This document shows, piece by piece, positions 54,101 through 62,455 of a stretch of DNA of 64,000 bases (its first letter is position 1; each line of letters opens with the position of its first letter). This DNA comes from Pyrofollis japonicus (GTDB lineage: Archaea > Thermoproteota > Thermoprotei_A > Sulfolobales > Pyrodictiaceae), in the NCBI RefSeq assembly GCF_033097485.1, contig NZ_AP028634.1:1479126-1543125 (forward strand). Direction: 5' to 3'. The notes below the pieces were generated by a model. It did no database searches and had not been told where the DNA came from. It was given only the letters and a program-made list of their open reading frames with translations. A program made the position numbers and the translations under genes.

Positions 54101-54940
54101 TATAATTGTCTTTAGTACTGGCACATTGTGCACCGACAGCGGAATCTGTGTTTCCCATGGAATTTTGACCCTTGCACCCTCACTTTCTATAGTCACGTTA
54201 AAGTTAAGGAACATCGTGTAAATGCCTGGTTCCAGATAAGGGCTAATGCTAACAGGTATCTTTATTGAGACCATAGATCCCGGGGGGATGCTCCTAGTGA
54301 AAACATCATGGTAATTCGGGGAAGTTGTGTCTGCCACATGTATTCCTCTAGGAAGTTTTGCCGTCATTTCAACAGCAACTATGTTGTACGTAGAGTTATT
54401 CCGGATATCGAATTGGATACCAGTATTGCTTATTCCAGGATACGCTCGGCCGCTAGTGAATGCTGCTTTCTCAACGCTAAGGCTCAGCCTAGGCTTTGGC
54501 TCAATGGTCACCCAGACGTAGCCTTTGCTGCGAATTATTTTTGTGTCACATCTTTTTTCAAGAACAATGCGAACTAGGTATTTTCCGGGCTTAGCACTTT
54601 GTGGAATATTTATTCTAATTGTAAAAGTGGTCTCGTCCCTGTTTAAAAATAATGTTTTGTTGAAGCTCTGGGGATACCATCCTTGAGGCATATTAACTCT
54701 CATAGTAATGGAGCCAGTTACGTTTGGCGAATATATGTCAAAGTACATGATATCATTAATGGCACCTGGGTAAGGGAACGGAGAAATGTAAGCCCGTATC
54801 ATGGCATAGGGTCTTTCTGTCATATTACAACTAGGTAGGGGTACGGTATACCATTTAGAAGCTGTCACTGTGCTTGAACTTGTAACTAAGTACGTGAAGA
54901 AGATCAGTGCAAAGGTCGCTGCAAGTAGCAATCGATTCAA
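51083..54940 (-). CDS. Giant surface protein with repeated NEW3/COG1361-like domains
   Basis: A 1285-residue protein with a signal peptide (MNRLLLAATFALIFFTYLVT) and a C-terminal membrane helix (ACITVLVFAGLAVLALKLL) with a short basic tail. In between are about eight or nine Ig-like units of 110-150 residues; most start with a Pro-Gly phrase (YPGISNTGIQFDIRN, YPGEHSAKLLLRM, YPGEIGEAIKLVLRNYN, VPGDIAPLRIIIFNAG) and end with KPGTYEANISI-type phrases (GTY.). This is the NEW3/COG1361 (S-layer-associated) pattern. It is encoded between the ABC ATPase and permease, so it is probably an extracellular partner of that transporter. Confidence 0.8.
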   Translation of the reverse strand: MNRLLLAATFALIFFTYLVTSSSTVTASKWYTVPLPSCNMTERPYAMIRAYISPFPYPGAINDIMYFDIYSPNVTGSITMRVNMPQGWYPQSFNKTLFLNRDETTFTIRINIPQSAKPGKYLVRIVLEKRCDTKIIRSKGYVWVTIEPKPRLSLSVEKAAFTSGRAYPGISNTGIQFDIRNNSTYNIVAVEMTAKLPRGIHVADTTSPNYHDVFTRSIPPGSMVSIKIPVSISPYLEPGIYTMFLNFNVTIESEGARVKIPWETQIPLSVHNVPVLKTIILGRGLVTPYAYPGEHSAKLLLRMLINEEFTIRDVYATIVLPRGFTINGYSVYNVTMSGLSITYGGSLTIEATLDVDSSVKPGTYEANISITAYGFEKDGSIGLRHFTTTIPITVLPSASIEVRAVSIDWIDGAAYPGEIGEAIKLVLRNYNPWPLRAVALKVDSDQLNISNTILLSNNFINYGDVLEVRIPINIPKNIKPGNYTLRFEIQALIDEEGQKTIGISRFNATLPIKDAPSHVLKILDKRWSNIVIANNTYSASPRLLLEYWGKDRIHSILVEITNLSNALIRGNSENLTIVFDEPIEAGRPVWITLPSIRVINSSEPVALGVEIITTLITPSGALYKTRTSELIVIPPVLERDIFKVTNTVYLTKYILPGARDARVSITLLNTVPETVHIVGVRTWSKSNYINVSIANSCLDTPIPPSHTCNIVLSLYIDKNIVPGTYSVGAEVWYGYENDIRISVQNISIKVRIDDINNHLPNLKISAYWSLAPGSPPVKVVPGDIAPLRIIIFNAGPSTARGVRIDVDSTSIGKIVSQPSSCNAIPPGSQCVLTTYIEIYGDLRPGTYIVPIRIEYVYTDYTVYDVIKKEVKVEIPIYDPNAAIITVDPYWLSPPTPGSRGTLLAIRIIYDPSIVSSIQHLELVMPSGIFDPDTGEQLVPAKPYNEYIAILSRGQLADVLEKIALTQGGLGSSVFIAKLGISRDLKPGLYNATLRLYFVDKAGYIHVAKALVKLPLIGGTPYVAVSVPKSTVLRGGLANLSIRITNEGDLPIYNVYASLIPSTYTAFPRSATKYIPMIAPGETVTLNYVLNYNPASFSSASSYTFNGILAIIYETATGLKEIFNTTVSTILRTPIVLAIKELEAKWVNNTLIIEGVIANIGTESAKTVSVLVSTQNKKTVSIIGDIDSGSEAPFRIEVHTPYTKYCNLTIKYHDSYGAEYSITKTIQISKTIMPKNVKTEKGKKSNNQFYRNACITVLVFAGLAVLALKLLRKERVQISDESARSS

Positions 54941-55035
54941 TGCTTTATTCCCTATGTTCTTAAAACTGTTCTTTCCAGTTAAAATGTTATGATTTGCATT
55001 TCTGTGGTGGTACTGTATGTTCCGTCAGAGGTTGA

Positions 55036-55761
55036 TTAAGGCTTTATGGTTTCTAAGATGCACTTCGATCGATCGGGCTCTTCAGATCCAACTATTGTTC
55101 CGTCTCGCAGCTGGTAAATCTTGTTTGTACAATTAGCTACTTCTGGGTCGTGGGTCACAATGACTATTGTGTGGCCCTCTTTGTTCAGTTTCGTAAATGT
55201 CTCAATAACTATCCTTGAACTCTTTCTATCCAGTGCACCTGTTGGCTCGTCTGCCAAGATTAATTTTGGACTACCAACTATAGCTCTTGCAATTGCTGCC
55301 CTCTGTTGTTGTCCACCGCTCAGTTCAAGAGGCTTCTTTGGTAACCAGCTTAATTCTCCACCTGCATCTAAAAGCGCTCTTGTTACAAGGCTGCGTCTTC
55401 TTGACCTAGGTATTCCTCGAGGTATAAGCGGTAGTTCGATGTTCTCAAAGACGGTCAGCCTGTTGATTAGATTGAATTGTTGAAATACGAACCCAATAAA
55501 CTGGTTACGAAGCTTTGCCGCCTCGCGATCGCTCAGCTTAGATGCATCTCGTCCCGCTATTAAGACCTTCCCGGACGTAGGCCGATCCAGCAATCCCATA
55601 ATGTTGAGGAGTGTTGATTTCCCAGAGCCGCTGGGACCCATTATTGCTATGTAGTCTCCCTCCTGGATTCTTAGGCTGAGTCCTCGAAGGCCATATGTTC
55701 TGACTTTGCCTGTGACATAAATCTTTACGACATCCTTAAGAATGACAATTTCGTGAGCCAT
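55036..55761 (-). CDS. MacB/LolD-type ABC transporter ATP-binding protein
   Basis: A 241-residue ABC ATPase. Walker A GPSGSGKSTLLNI, Q-loop FVFQQFNLI, signature LELSGGQQQRAAIARAI, Walker B LILADEPTGALD, H-loop VIVTHDPEVA. The LolD/MacB features fit the permease 4 kb away. It is the first gene of a three-gene minus-strand operon: ATPase, 1285-residue surface protein, permease. The ATPase stop and the start of the next gene are about 95 nt apart. Confidence 0.92.
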   Translation of the reverse strand: MAHEIVILKDVVKIYVTGKVRTYGLRGLSLRIQEGDYIAIMGPSGSGKSTLLNIMGLLDRPTSGKVLIAGRDASKLSDREAAKLRNQFIGFVFQQFNLINRLTVFENIELPLIPRGIPRSRRRSLVTRALLDAGGELSWLPKKPLELSGGQQQRAAIARAIVGSPKLILADEPTGALDRKSSRIVIETFTKLNKEGHTIVIVTHDPEVANCTNKIYQLRDGTIVGSEEPDRSKCILETIKP

Positions 55762-55797
55762 TACTTCACCTGCTCAGCCAGAGGGTACACTCGTCAT

Positions 55798-55860
55798 ACT
55801 TCAGCCCGATAATCCTTCTTCATCGCATAGGGCTCGGTAGCGGAAGGGCCCTATCACCAC
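55798..55860 (-). ncRNA. Candidate C/D-box-like sRNA or hairpin in a leader
   Basis: Minus strand: C-like GTGATAG (55857-55851), guide-length GGCCCTTCCGCTA, D'-like CCGA, C' GCGATGA (55826-55820), 15 nt, then D CTGA (55804-55801). Spacing fits a C/D sRNA, but boxes C and D' are imperfect. The same segment forms a 7-bp stem ATAGGGC/GCCCTAT (55827-55833 with 55848-55854). It lies about 40-100 nt upstream of the ATPase start, so it could also be its leader. Low confidence. Confidence 0.25.
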
Positions 55861-55984
55861 TCAATGGTAATACCAGTCCTCATTGCCCGGTACAGCGGAA
55901 GCAAGAATCTCCTAATTAACTGCATCGTTAAGTGAGCTTTTGGTTATTCTTGGTATTTTTCGCCCTAATCCATTGTGAACCCTA

Positions 55985-57115
55985 CTATTCTACAATGCAG
56001 CTCCTCTTCTTTACTCTAATGCGATGTTCTTCGAGGAAGTGTATTAAGTCATTAAGCTTTTGGCTAAATTCTTCCGGCGCGTTTAGCCCTATATGCCCAG
56101 CTCCTCTCGCAGCAAGCATGATAAACCATGCATGTACTAGTCCCGTTAGGTAGGATAAGACTGGTCTATCAATTTTAAGACGTTCTTGATTCTCGTCAAG
56201 AATGTACTCAATAGTCATATACTTGTCCGACTTGAATCCGCTACTATGCACATATAGTATTACTCTATCGTTTTTGCGCGGAAGGTTTTCCTCTAATATA
56301 CGTACCAGTAAGTCGCGAGGTGATATGGAGCAGCCATGCGCTACATACGGCTTGTTGTCAAGTAGCCCTATTCGACGTAAGAGTCTGAGTAGCTCAACGT
56401 GCCCCCTATACCTTATGGTATATTCAACCATGTTATCGACATCGGCGAGCGATACTAGAAGTGTCCTAAGCCCGTCTGTCGGCATTGCATCGAACTCGCC
56501 CAGCCCTGGCAAGGTTACTACTGTTGCGTCTTCAATCGGGTCTAAGAATACTTGTTTCCCAAGTAGCCTTGCCCTAGCCTTTCTAAGATACTCTTCTAAA
56601 AGGTCGCTTATTGACCAAGAAGCTACGAGTCCAAAGGGGGTCGTCCTCTCCTTTTCAATGCCTCCTACATAAATGTTCACTGATTCACATGTATCGAATT
56701 GTTCACAGCTATGGGCAGCAAGTATATTTGAAAAACCTGGTGCAAGTCCTGCATCGACAAAGACCTTTACCTTATTCTCTATCGCGATACTCTTGAGTTC
56801 CAACGGATCCTTAATATATGACACGTCAACAATGGCTCCTATCTTTGCGTTTATGAGATTAGTTAGTGCTTTCTCGGCAACCTTGCTAGGCAGCGCTGTC
56901 GCGGCTATATCACAAGTGGCAGCAATTCTTGTTGCTGCAGAAAATTCCGTTATGTCTATAAGATGTGCTTCAAACCCTTTCCTCTCAGCATTTCGGACTC
57001 TTTCACCGGAGGCGTCGTAGATTATTGGATCCATGCTATTCTCGCGCAAGATTTCTGCTGTAATCTCGCCGACTCTACCAAATCCTATGAGGCATATCCT
57101 CGTCAAAGAAACCAC
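55985..57115 (-). CDS. Saccharopine-dehydrogenase-family oxidoreductase
   Basis: A 376-residue NAD(P)-dependent enzyme. Rossmann start ICLIGFGRVGEITAEILREN, then AATCDIAATALPSKVAEKAL and GAIVDVSYIKDPLEL, which give the fold of saccharopine dehydrogenase/lysine 6-dehydrogenase relatives, and VFVDAGLAPGFSNILAAH with the family's D-x-G-x-x-P-G motif. The middle contains VTLPGLGEFDAMPTDGLRT, typical of this group. The C-terminal helical part is complete. True substrate (lysine, saccharopine or carboxynorspermidine-like) is open. It ends 15 nt past a possible start-region boundary of the ABC operon, without overlap. Confidence 0.75.
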   Translation of the reverse strand: MVSLTRICLIGFGRVGEITAEILRENSMDPIIYDASGERVRNAERKGFEAHLIDITEFSAATRIAATCDIAATALPSKVAEKALTNLINAKIGAIVDVSYIKDPLELKSIAIENKVKVFVDAGLAPGFSNILAAHSCEQFDTCESVNIYVGGIEKERTTPFGLVASWSISDLLEEYLRKARARLLGKQVFLDPIEDATVVTLPGLGEFDAMPTDGLRTLLVSLADVDNMVEYTIRYRGHVELLRLLRRIGLLDNKPYVAHGCSISPRDLLVRILEENLPRKNDRVILYVHSSGFKSDKYMTIEYILDENQERLKIDRPVLSYLTGLVHAWFIMLAARGAGHIGLNAPEEFSQKLNDLIHFLEEHRIRVKKRSCIVE

Positions 57116-57207
57116 GTGCCCACGTAACTAGGAAACACCGGCATCGTTTAAAGAGCTTAGTGAGGCAAAAATGGTGTTGATTTTCCTAAACCGTATTAGG
57201 GGTTTCC

Positions 57208-57546
57208 CTAACATATTTTCCATCCAGGCTCGGCCTCGTCGCCCACGGTTACAAGAACGGGTCTTTGGCCTTTCTCGCACCCAGCTGCAAGTATCATGCC
57301 TTCACTCAGGTAGCCTCTAATCTTCTTTGGCTTGAGGTTGGCGACGACCACGACTTTCTTACCTATCAAGTCTTCGGGCTTGTAGTATTCCGCTATGCCG
57401 GATATTATCTGCCTGCGCTCGCTGCCTAAGTCAACTATCAGCTTTAGGAGGCGTGTACCGGGTATGTGTTCAGCCTCAATAACTTTGCCTACACGTAAAT
57501 CTATTTTCGCAAAGTCTTCTATCGAAATGTAACTGTTGCTGCTCAT
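57208..57546 (-). CDS. tRNA-binding protein (MetRS beta / EMAP-like domain)
   Basis: A 112-residue OB-fold protein: [60 protein letters not shown] and EGMILAAG. This is the MetRS C-terminal/Trbp111/EMAP domain as a stand-alone protein; it binds tRNA and in many archaea acts as beta subunit of methionyl-tRNA synthetase. The MetRS gene is not in this window. The DUF211 gene is 19 nt upstream on the same strand, so the two are probably co-transcribed. Confidence 0.9.
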   Translation of the reverse strand: MSSNSYISIEDFAKIDLRVGKVIEAEHIPGTRLLKLIVDLGSERRQIISGIAEYYKPEDLIGKKVVVVANLKPKKIRGYLSEGMILAAGCEKGQRPVLVTVGDEAEPGWKIC

Positions 57547-57565
57547 CTTGTTTCACCGTATTGTT

Positions 57566-57871
57566 TTACTCTGCGGGTTTCGGCGGCACCTCAATAATTT
57601 TCTTGCCAGCGACCACTTGATCTATACTATGTATTGCAGCACCTACTTCCTCCAGAACCCTCTTTACAGATTCAAAATCTATATCTTCACCCTCAATTAC
57701 TACCGTAAGGCTCAGAGTCTCAACATCAACCTCGTTCACAGTTATATTTACAGCGTCAACCCCCTTAATCCTGCTCAGTTCGAGTGCGACATCCACTATC
57801 GAGGGCTCCTTCAAGGGTTTTAGAACGTCAAGAACAAGGCGGCGAAGCCCACTCAAGGTCTCTTTTAACAC
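57566..57871 (-). CDS. DUF211 family protein
   Basis: A 101-residue small alpha/beta protein: LRRLVLDVLKPLKEPSIVDV, VDAVNITVNEVDVETLSLTV, IEGEDIDFESVKRVLEE and GAAIHSIDQVVAGKKII. These are the conserved pieces of archaeal DUF211. The structure of the family is ferredoxin-like; function is not known. It precedes the tRNA-binding gene by 19 nt. Start is presumed TTG 57871. An AT-containing 180-nt spacer separates it from the divergent Lrp gene; I see nothing clear in it. Confidence 0.85.
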   Translation of the reverse strand: MLKETLSGLRRLVLDVLKPLKEPSIVDVALELSRIKGVDAVNITVNEVDVETLSLTVVIEGEDIDFESVKRVLEEVGAAIHSIDQVVAGKKIIEVPPKPAE

Positions 57872-58072
57872 CTCATAGAGTTCCGGCTATGGAGATTTTA
57901 TCTGCCAGATAAATCTCTACAAACACGCACAAGGCTTTTATTTCTATTTCCTCTACCTCAGGGAGCCTTCAGCGCTCCTAGGTTAAGACCGATACATGGT
58001 CTCGTACGATAGGCTGAATCATCTTATAGCCTAGTCCTATACTAGACTTCCGTGGCGCCAGAATTGGCGCGG

Positions 58073-58534
58073 ATGAGGCACTTAGACGATATCGATATGA
58101 GGATTCTAAAAATACTTGCCCGAAATTCAAGGACCAGCATAAGGGAGATTGCGCGCGAGCTTGGTTTAGCTGTTTCGACAGTACATGCTAGATTACAGAG
58201 GCTGATTAGTACAGGTATAATTAAGAAATTCACGATAATCCCGGACTATGATTCACTTGGCTATACCATATCGGCGCTAATGCTGCTCCAAGTTGAAGGT
58301 GAAAAGATCATAGATGCTGAGAAAGTCTTAGCAACAGAGCCAAACGTTATAGCCGTATATGACATAACGGGAGATTATGATGTAGCAGTTATTGCTCGAT
58401 TTAGAGATGTAAACGATTTAGACGACTTTGTTAAGAGGATAAACCGGATTCCCTTTGTCAAAAGAACTGTCACAAGTATAATACTAAGGGTTACTAAGGA
58501 GGACATTGCTTCACCCATTCTTTCAGATAATTAA
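58073..58534 (+). CDS. Lrp/AsnC-family transcription regulator
   Basis: About 153 residues. The N-terminal helix-turn-helix (LDDIDMRILKILARNSRTSI, REIARELGLAVSTVHARLQR, STGIIKKFTII) is followed by the RAM ligand-binding domain (ALMLLQVEGEKIIDAEKVLA, VIAVYDITGDYDVAVIARF, FVKRINRIPFVKRTVTSIIL). The frame is open from 58052, but ATG 58073 (MRHLDDID) is the natural start. Lrp proteins sense amino acids; the neighbour genes do not indicate which. Confidence 0.88.
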   Translation: MRHLDDIDMRILKILARNSRTSIREIARELGLAVSTVHARLQRLISTGIIKKFTIIPDYDSLGYTISALMLLQVEGEKIIDAEKVLATEPNVIAVYDITGDYDVAVIARFRDVNDLDDFVKRINRIPFVKRTVTSIILRVTKEDIASPILSDN

Positions 58535-58638
58535 TGCTTTCCTGTTTTCTATCGGAATCTAGCTGCCTTTTTGCATAGAGCCGGGCGAGAAGAAGGCTTA
58601 AACACCTCCACTATCTAGCAAGCAAGCGGGGTCCATCC

Positions 58639-58878
58639 ATGGGCGTGGAGAGGCCGAGACCTATAGTGAAAAAGCCAAGGCTATTAAGCTATGGAGGTAC
58701 CGACCCCGGCTTAAGGGAAGGCAGGGGATTCAGTATAGCCGAGTTAAAGGAAGTAGGCCTTACCCCTAAGGAGGCAATGCGACTCGGTATACACGTCGAT
58801 AAAAGACGCAAAACCAAGTGGGATTGGAACGTGCAAGCGCTTAGAGAATATCTTGAAGCAATAGGCTATAGGAGGTAG
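58639..58878 (+). CDS. rpl13e: Ribosomal protein eL13 (L13e)
   Basis: A 79-residue large-subunit protein. [18 protein letters not shown], then [20 protein letters not shown] and [11 protein letters not shown] match the archaeal L13e pattern, which is restricted to Thermoproteota and some relatives. Upstream are TATA-like GCTTAAAC at 58596-58603 and GCGGGG before ATG 58639. Length and basicity are normal. Its presence supports the taxonomic assignment. Confidence 0.9.
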   Translation: MGVERPRPIVKKPRLLSYGGTDPGLREGRGFSIAELKEVGLTPKEAMRLGIHVDKRRKTKWDWNVQALREYLEAIGYRR

Positions 58879-58943
58879 TAAGCCAGAAGGAGTTTTACTA
58901 TTCAATTATTGTGTCAATACAGTAACTTATCAGCTTAGCTCAA

Positions 58944-58951
58944 GTTAATTA
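58944..58951 (+). promoter_or_regulatory. TATA-like box of the nucleoside-type ABC operon
   Basis: GTTAATTA is centred about 26 nt before ATG 58974, so transcription would begin at the start codon (leaderless). This supports ATG 58974 over the internal GTG 59034. Confidence 0.4.
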
Positions 58952-58973
58952 ATGTTTTACGGTCCAAGGCCTC

Positions 58974-60575
58974 ATGGTTACATCATACCTATTGTTGTCT
59001 CGGTGGTGTCTAGGCACCGCTGAGGGAAAAAGTGTGGAGTCGGAAAAGCGTATACCACTGCTATCAGTGCGCAATATAACAAAAGTGTATCCGGGAGGTA
59101 TTGTTGCTAACAAGAACGTGAGCCTAGACATATTCCCCGGCGAGGTATTGGCCCTTCTTGGCGAGAATGGTGCTGGTAAGACAACACTTGTCAGTATAAT
59201 AGCCGGTCTTTTGCAGCCTACAAGCGGCGACATAATGTATAATGGTCAAAAAGTGCGGCTCAGCGATCCGCGTGCGGCTATGAGGTTAGGTATTGTACTG
59301 ATACCTCAGAACCCCATGCTTATTGAAAACTTCAGTGTCGTGGAAAGCCTCGTGCTTATTGCAAGGCTCGCAGGTATGAAAGTCGGGGCGAGAAATGTTC
59401 GCGAGCTGGTTAAAAAAATAGAGGCTAGCTACGGTCTTCAAGTAAATACTGAGGCCAGGATCTGGTCGCTCTCGTTTGGCGAGAGACAAAGGGTTGAAAT
59501 AATCAAAGCTCTAGTTCTTAATGCTAAGGTAATTTTACTCGATGAGCCTACCACGCACCTCTCTCCAATCGAGGCAGAGAACCTCATAAAGCTTGTAAGG
59601 CGGCTTGCTGAGGAAGATCGTGCAGTAGTTTTCATAACTCATAGAATTCACGAAGCCCTTAAGGTCGCTGACCGGATAGCTGTGATGAGACAAGGCGAGC
59701 TTGTTGGAGTATTGAAGCGAGAAGAAGCAGACACATCTAAGATACTTAGCCTAATGTTTGGCGAGCGTATTAAGAAAGTCGCGGAGTACATGAAGGAGCG
59801 AAGAAACTTACTGGGCAGAAGCATAGGTAGAAAGGTGCTAGAGTTAAACGATGTATGGGTTCGCGGCCCTCATGGCGAGTACTCAGTTCGTGGCGTATCC
59901 TTTAGCGTAAGAGAGGGAGAAATTGTCGGGATTGCAGGTGTCGCTGGAAACGGGCAACGAGAACTTTTCGAAACACTGATCGGGCTGCGTCGTCCCGAAA
60001 AAGGAGTTATAATGCTTTGCAAGCACGAGGTCTCTGCTGCGAACCCCTTCATGAGGGGCAAGCTTGGTGCAGCGATTATCCCGGAAGAGAGGCTTGGCTG
60101 GGCTGTTGTCCCTGGAAAAAGCCTTGTATTTAACACGGTTCTTGGCCTGTACTCTACTAGCAAGGCTCCGTTTCGGTTTAACATGGTAGTTGACTGGGGG
60201 ATGGCTCGTCGAATAACGAGCAAAATAATTAGAGAAATGAAAGTTAAGACACCAGGCATTAATGCCAGGGTGGATGAACTTAGCGGCGGCAACATGCAGC
60301 GCTATATTGTTGGTAGAGAGCTGTACAAGGAGCCATGCACTATAATTGCCTCTAATCCTACAAGCGGCCTCGACGTGGAAGCAGCTGAGTCTATCCGTAC
60401 ATTATTAATGCGAGAAGCGTCGCGAGGGGCAGGAGTCCTAGTAATATCGGAAGACCTTGACGAACTAGTTGAAATCTCTGACAAGATACTAGTCATGAAC
60501 CGTGGTAGAATAGTGTATGAAGCCTCGAGGCCGTTTGATATGAAAAAGATAGCAGAAGCCATGACGGTGAGCTAG
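58974..60575 (+). CDS. Nucleoside/BMP-type ABC importer ATPase (double domain)
   Basis: A 533-residue protein with two ABC domains. First: Walker A GENGAGKTTLVSI, signature LSFGERQRVEI, Walker B VILLDEPTTHL. Second: degenerate Walker A-like GVAGNGQRELFETL, signature ELSGGNMQRYIVGREL, and IIASNPTSGLDVEAA without the catalytic Glu. This fits the RbsA/YufO class serving ribose or nucleoside (BMP-family) importers. The two permeases follow with 2 and 3 nt gaps, so it is a tight operon. No binding protein gene is seen. Confidence 0.9.
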   Translation: MVTSYLLLSRWCLGTAEGKSVESEKRIPLLSVRNITKVYPGGIVANKNVSLDIFPGEVLALLGENGAGKTTLVSIIAGLLQPTSGDIMYNGQKVRLSDPRAAMRLGIVLIPQNPMLIENFSVVESLVLIARLAGMKVGARNVRELVKKIEASYGLQVNTEARIWSLSFGERQRVEIIKALVLNAKVILLDEPTTHLSPIEAENLIKLVRRLAEEDRAVVFITHRIHEALKVADRIAVMRQGELVGVLKREEADTSKILSLMFGERIKKVAEYMKERRNLLGRSIGRKVLELNDVWVRGPHGEYSVRGVSFSVREGEIVGIAGVAGNGQRELFETLIGLRRPEKGVIMLCKHEVSAANPFMRGKLGAAIIPEERLGWAVVPGKSLVFNTVLGLYSTSKAPFRFNMVVDWGMARRITSKIIREMKVKTPGINARVDELSGGNMQRYIVGRELYKEPCTIIASNPTSGLDVEAAESIRTLLMREASRGAGVLVISEDLDELVEISDKILVMNRGRIVYEASRPFDMKKIAEAMTVS

Positions 60576-60577
60576 CC

Positions 60578-61591
60578 ATGGCAACTACAGAGATCAAGAA
60601 AATAATCTATGGTGTTGTGGGACTTGTAATAGGTATACTGGTTTCTCTTAGTCTAGCCGGTATCATAGGTGCATATACAGAGCTGGGAGCCAAGGGACTA
60701 GTTACAGCAATTGTGAAGGGATTTGCTGATACTCGTTCGTGGCGTGCAGCACTTCCATACTTTATCCCTATAGCTGCCTCCGCCATAGGGCTCGCAGTTG
60801 CCTACCGTGCAGCATTCATAACTATTGGTGCCGAAGGTCAAGTCATTCTTGGAGCAGCTTCTGCTTTCTGGCTCCTCTACTATGTGTTCGAAGGCCATGG
60901 AGCCTCTTTGGCTGTATCCCTTGCACTCATGCTTGCAGGCCTTGCGGGAATGGCTTATAGCCTCGTTGTTGCTGCCTTGAGAATATTTATTGGGGTAAAC
61001 GAGATCCTCTCAAGCTTAATGTTAAACTACGTTGCAATAGGTATTGTCAACTATCTGGTTGCTGGGCCCTGGCAACAAGGTGGATATACGAGAACAGCCA
61101 TGCTTCCACGGGCCCAGTCACTCAGCCTCGGTGTTGGCGTTGCCCTAGTCTTGTTTATTGGCGTCTTGCTTGAACTCTTCATTGTCTACACTAAGTACGG
61201 TGTAGCTATTGATGCGGTGAAACATGCAAGGCGTGCTGCACAAACCTATGGAGTAAGTATTTCCTCAACTATTTTGCTCGTATCAGCTATTCAAGGCTTT
61301 GTAGCTGGTATGGGCGGAGCAGCTATGCTTCTAGTTGTTCTGCGACAACTAAGGAGCATAGGGCTGCAGGGCTGGGGATACGGGTACATGGGTATACTTG
61401 CAGCGTGGCTGGGGGGCCTTCATCCAATAGGCGCCCTTGCAGCCAGCCTACTCATATCCCTCCTCTACTCGCTTAGATCGATGCTACAGCTTTACGGGAT
61501 AAGTGATAGCCTCGTCCTAGCCCTTGAAGCGATACTCGTCTTATCAATGTTAGCGTTTACAACGCTTGCATTGAGGCGGGGAGGGGAGTAA
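60578..61591 (+). CDS. Nucleoside-type ABC importer permease 1
   Basis: A 337-residue polytopic membrane protein of the BPD_transp_2 family (YufP-like). Many hydrophobic helices, with the typical cytoplasmic motif AGMAYSLVVAALRIFIGVNE and EILSSLMLNYVAIGIVNYLV, and the later stretch KHARRAAQTYGVSISSTILL. It starts 2 nt behind the ATPase stop (ATG 60578). It should pair with the next permease to form the channel for a nucleoside or related base/sugar. Confidence 0.88.
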   Translation: MATTEIKKIIYGVVGLVIGILVSLSLAGIIGAYTELGAKGLVTAIVKGFADTRSWRAALPYFIPIAASAIGLAVAYRAAFITIGAEGQVILGAASAFWLLYYVFEGHGASLAVSLALMLAGLAGMAYSLVVAALRIFIGVNEILSSLMLNYVAIGIVNYLVAGPWQQGGYTRTAMLPRAQSLSLGVGVALVLFIGVLLELFIVYTKYGVAIDAVKHARRAAQTYGVSISSTILLVSAIQGFVAGMGGAAMLLVVLRQLRSIGLQGWGYGYMGILAAWLGGLHPIGALAASLLISLLYSLRSMLQLYGISDSLVLALEAILVLSMLAFTTLALRRGGE

Positions 61592-61594
61592 AGT

Positions 61595-62455
61595 ATGGTA
61601 AACATAGAGTCGCTGCTTATACAGGCACTACCTTACGCTACTGTATATTCACTGGCTGCTCTTGGCGAAGTCTTCCTAGAAAGGACGGGTCTTTTCAACC
61701 TTGGCCTCGAGGGCATGATATACTTGAGCGCAGGCGCCACGGCTCTAGTGTCTCTGCATACGGGCTCCCCCCTCTACGGTCTCTTGGCCGGCTTATCGGC
61801 TTCCATTGCTCTTGCATTAATCTATGGCTTCTTTGTACTAGGCCTTAGGATTGACCAGGCGGTAACCGGGCTATCAATAGTGTTCTTGGGAATAGGGCTC
61901 GGAGATGTCATAGGAGGCGTAAGTGGAGGATCCGTTGTGCCGAGCCTTGGCAGGACAGGTACTGTTACTGTTGAGGTCTTGGCTCTCATCATTGTACCAG
62001 CGGCAATGTATGTTATGTTGTTCAGAATGTGGATTGGCTATGTTTTTAGAAGCGTTGGGGAGAACGAGAAAACTGCAAAAGCTCTCGGCGTTCCCGTTAG
62101 ACTTGTTCGGTTGATAGCGCTTCTTGTAAATGGAGTTCTTGTAGGCCTTGCTGGGGTTTTTCTGTTCTTTAACGGGCCCCTAGGTGCTCGTTGGGTTTCG
62201 ATGTCTTTGCTGGGCTGGGGCTGGATGAGCCTTGGCATAACAATACTTGGCTATTGGCATCCTGTAGGTGTTGTTGCTGCATCCTATCTGGTGGGCGTGT
62301 TGCACACGGTAAGGCCCTTATTGGAGGCTATCGGCGTCCCCGGTTCAATAGCTGATGCGATTCCGTACCTTGTGGTAATAGCAGCACTTGCAGTAATTTC
62401 CGCGCTTTATGAGCGCATGCACGTTAAGCCGCCTGCTGCTATTTGGTCTCGCTAA
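61595..62455 (+). CDS. Nucleoside-type ABC importer permease 2
   Basis: A 286-residue permease of the same family (YufQ-like). Opening YATVYSLAALGEVFLERTG, then FNLGLEGMIYLSAGATALVS are classic for this branch, as is GENEKTAKALGVPVRLVRLI in the middle loop. About eight membrane helices. It starts 3 nt behind the first permease. Its 3' end overlaps the convergent 413-residue gene by 17 nt. Confidence 0.88.
   Translation: MVNIESLLIQALPYATVYSLAALGEVFLERTGLFNLGLEGMIYLSAGATALVSLHTGSPLYGLLAGLSASIALALIYGFFVLGLRIDQAVTGLSIVFLGIGLGDVIGGVSGGSVVPSLGRTGTVTVEVLALIIVPAAMYVMLFRMWIGYVFRSVGENEKTAKALGVPVRLVRLIALLVNGVLVGLAGVFLFFNGPLGARWVSMSLLGWGWMSLGITILGYWHPVGVVAASYLVGVLHTVRPLLEAIGVPGSIADAIPYLVVIAALAVISALYERMHVKPPAAIWSR

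Noticed and set aside
57872-58072. Multiple CTGA motifs on the minus strand in the spacer upstream of DUF211
   Set aside because: No box C at a fitting distance; only an AT-containing spacer with short inverted repeats is seen.
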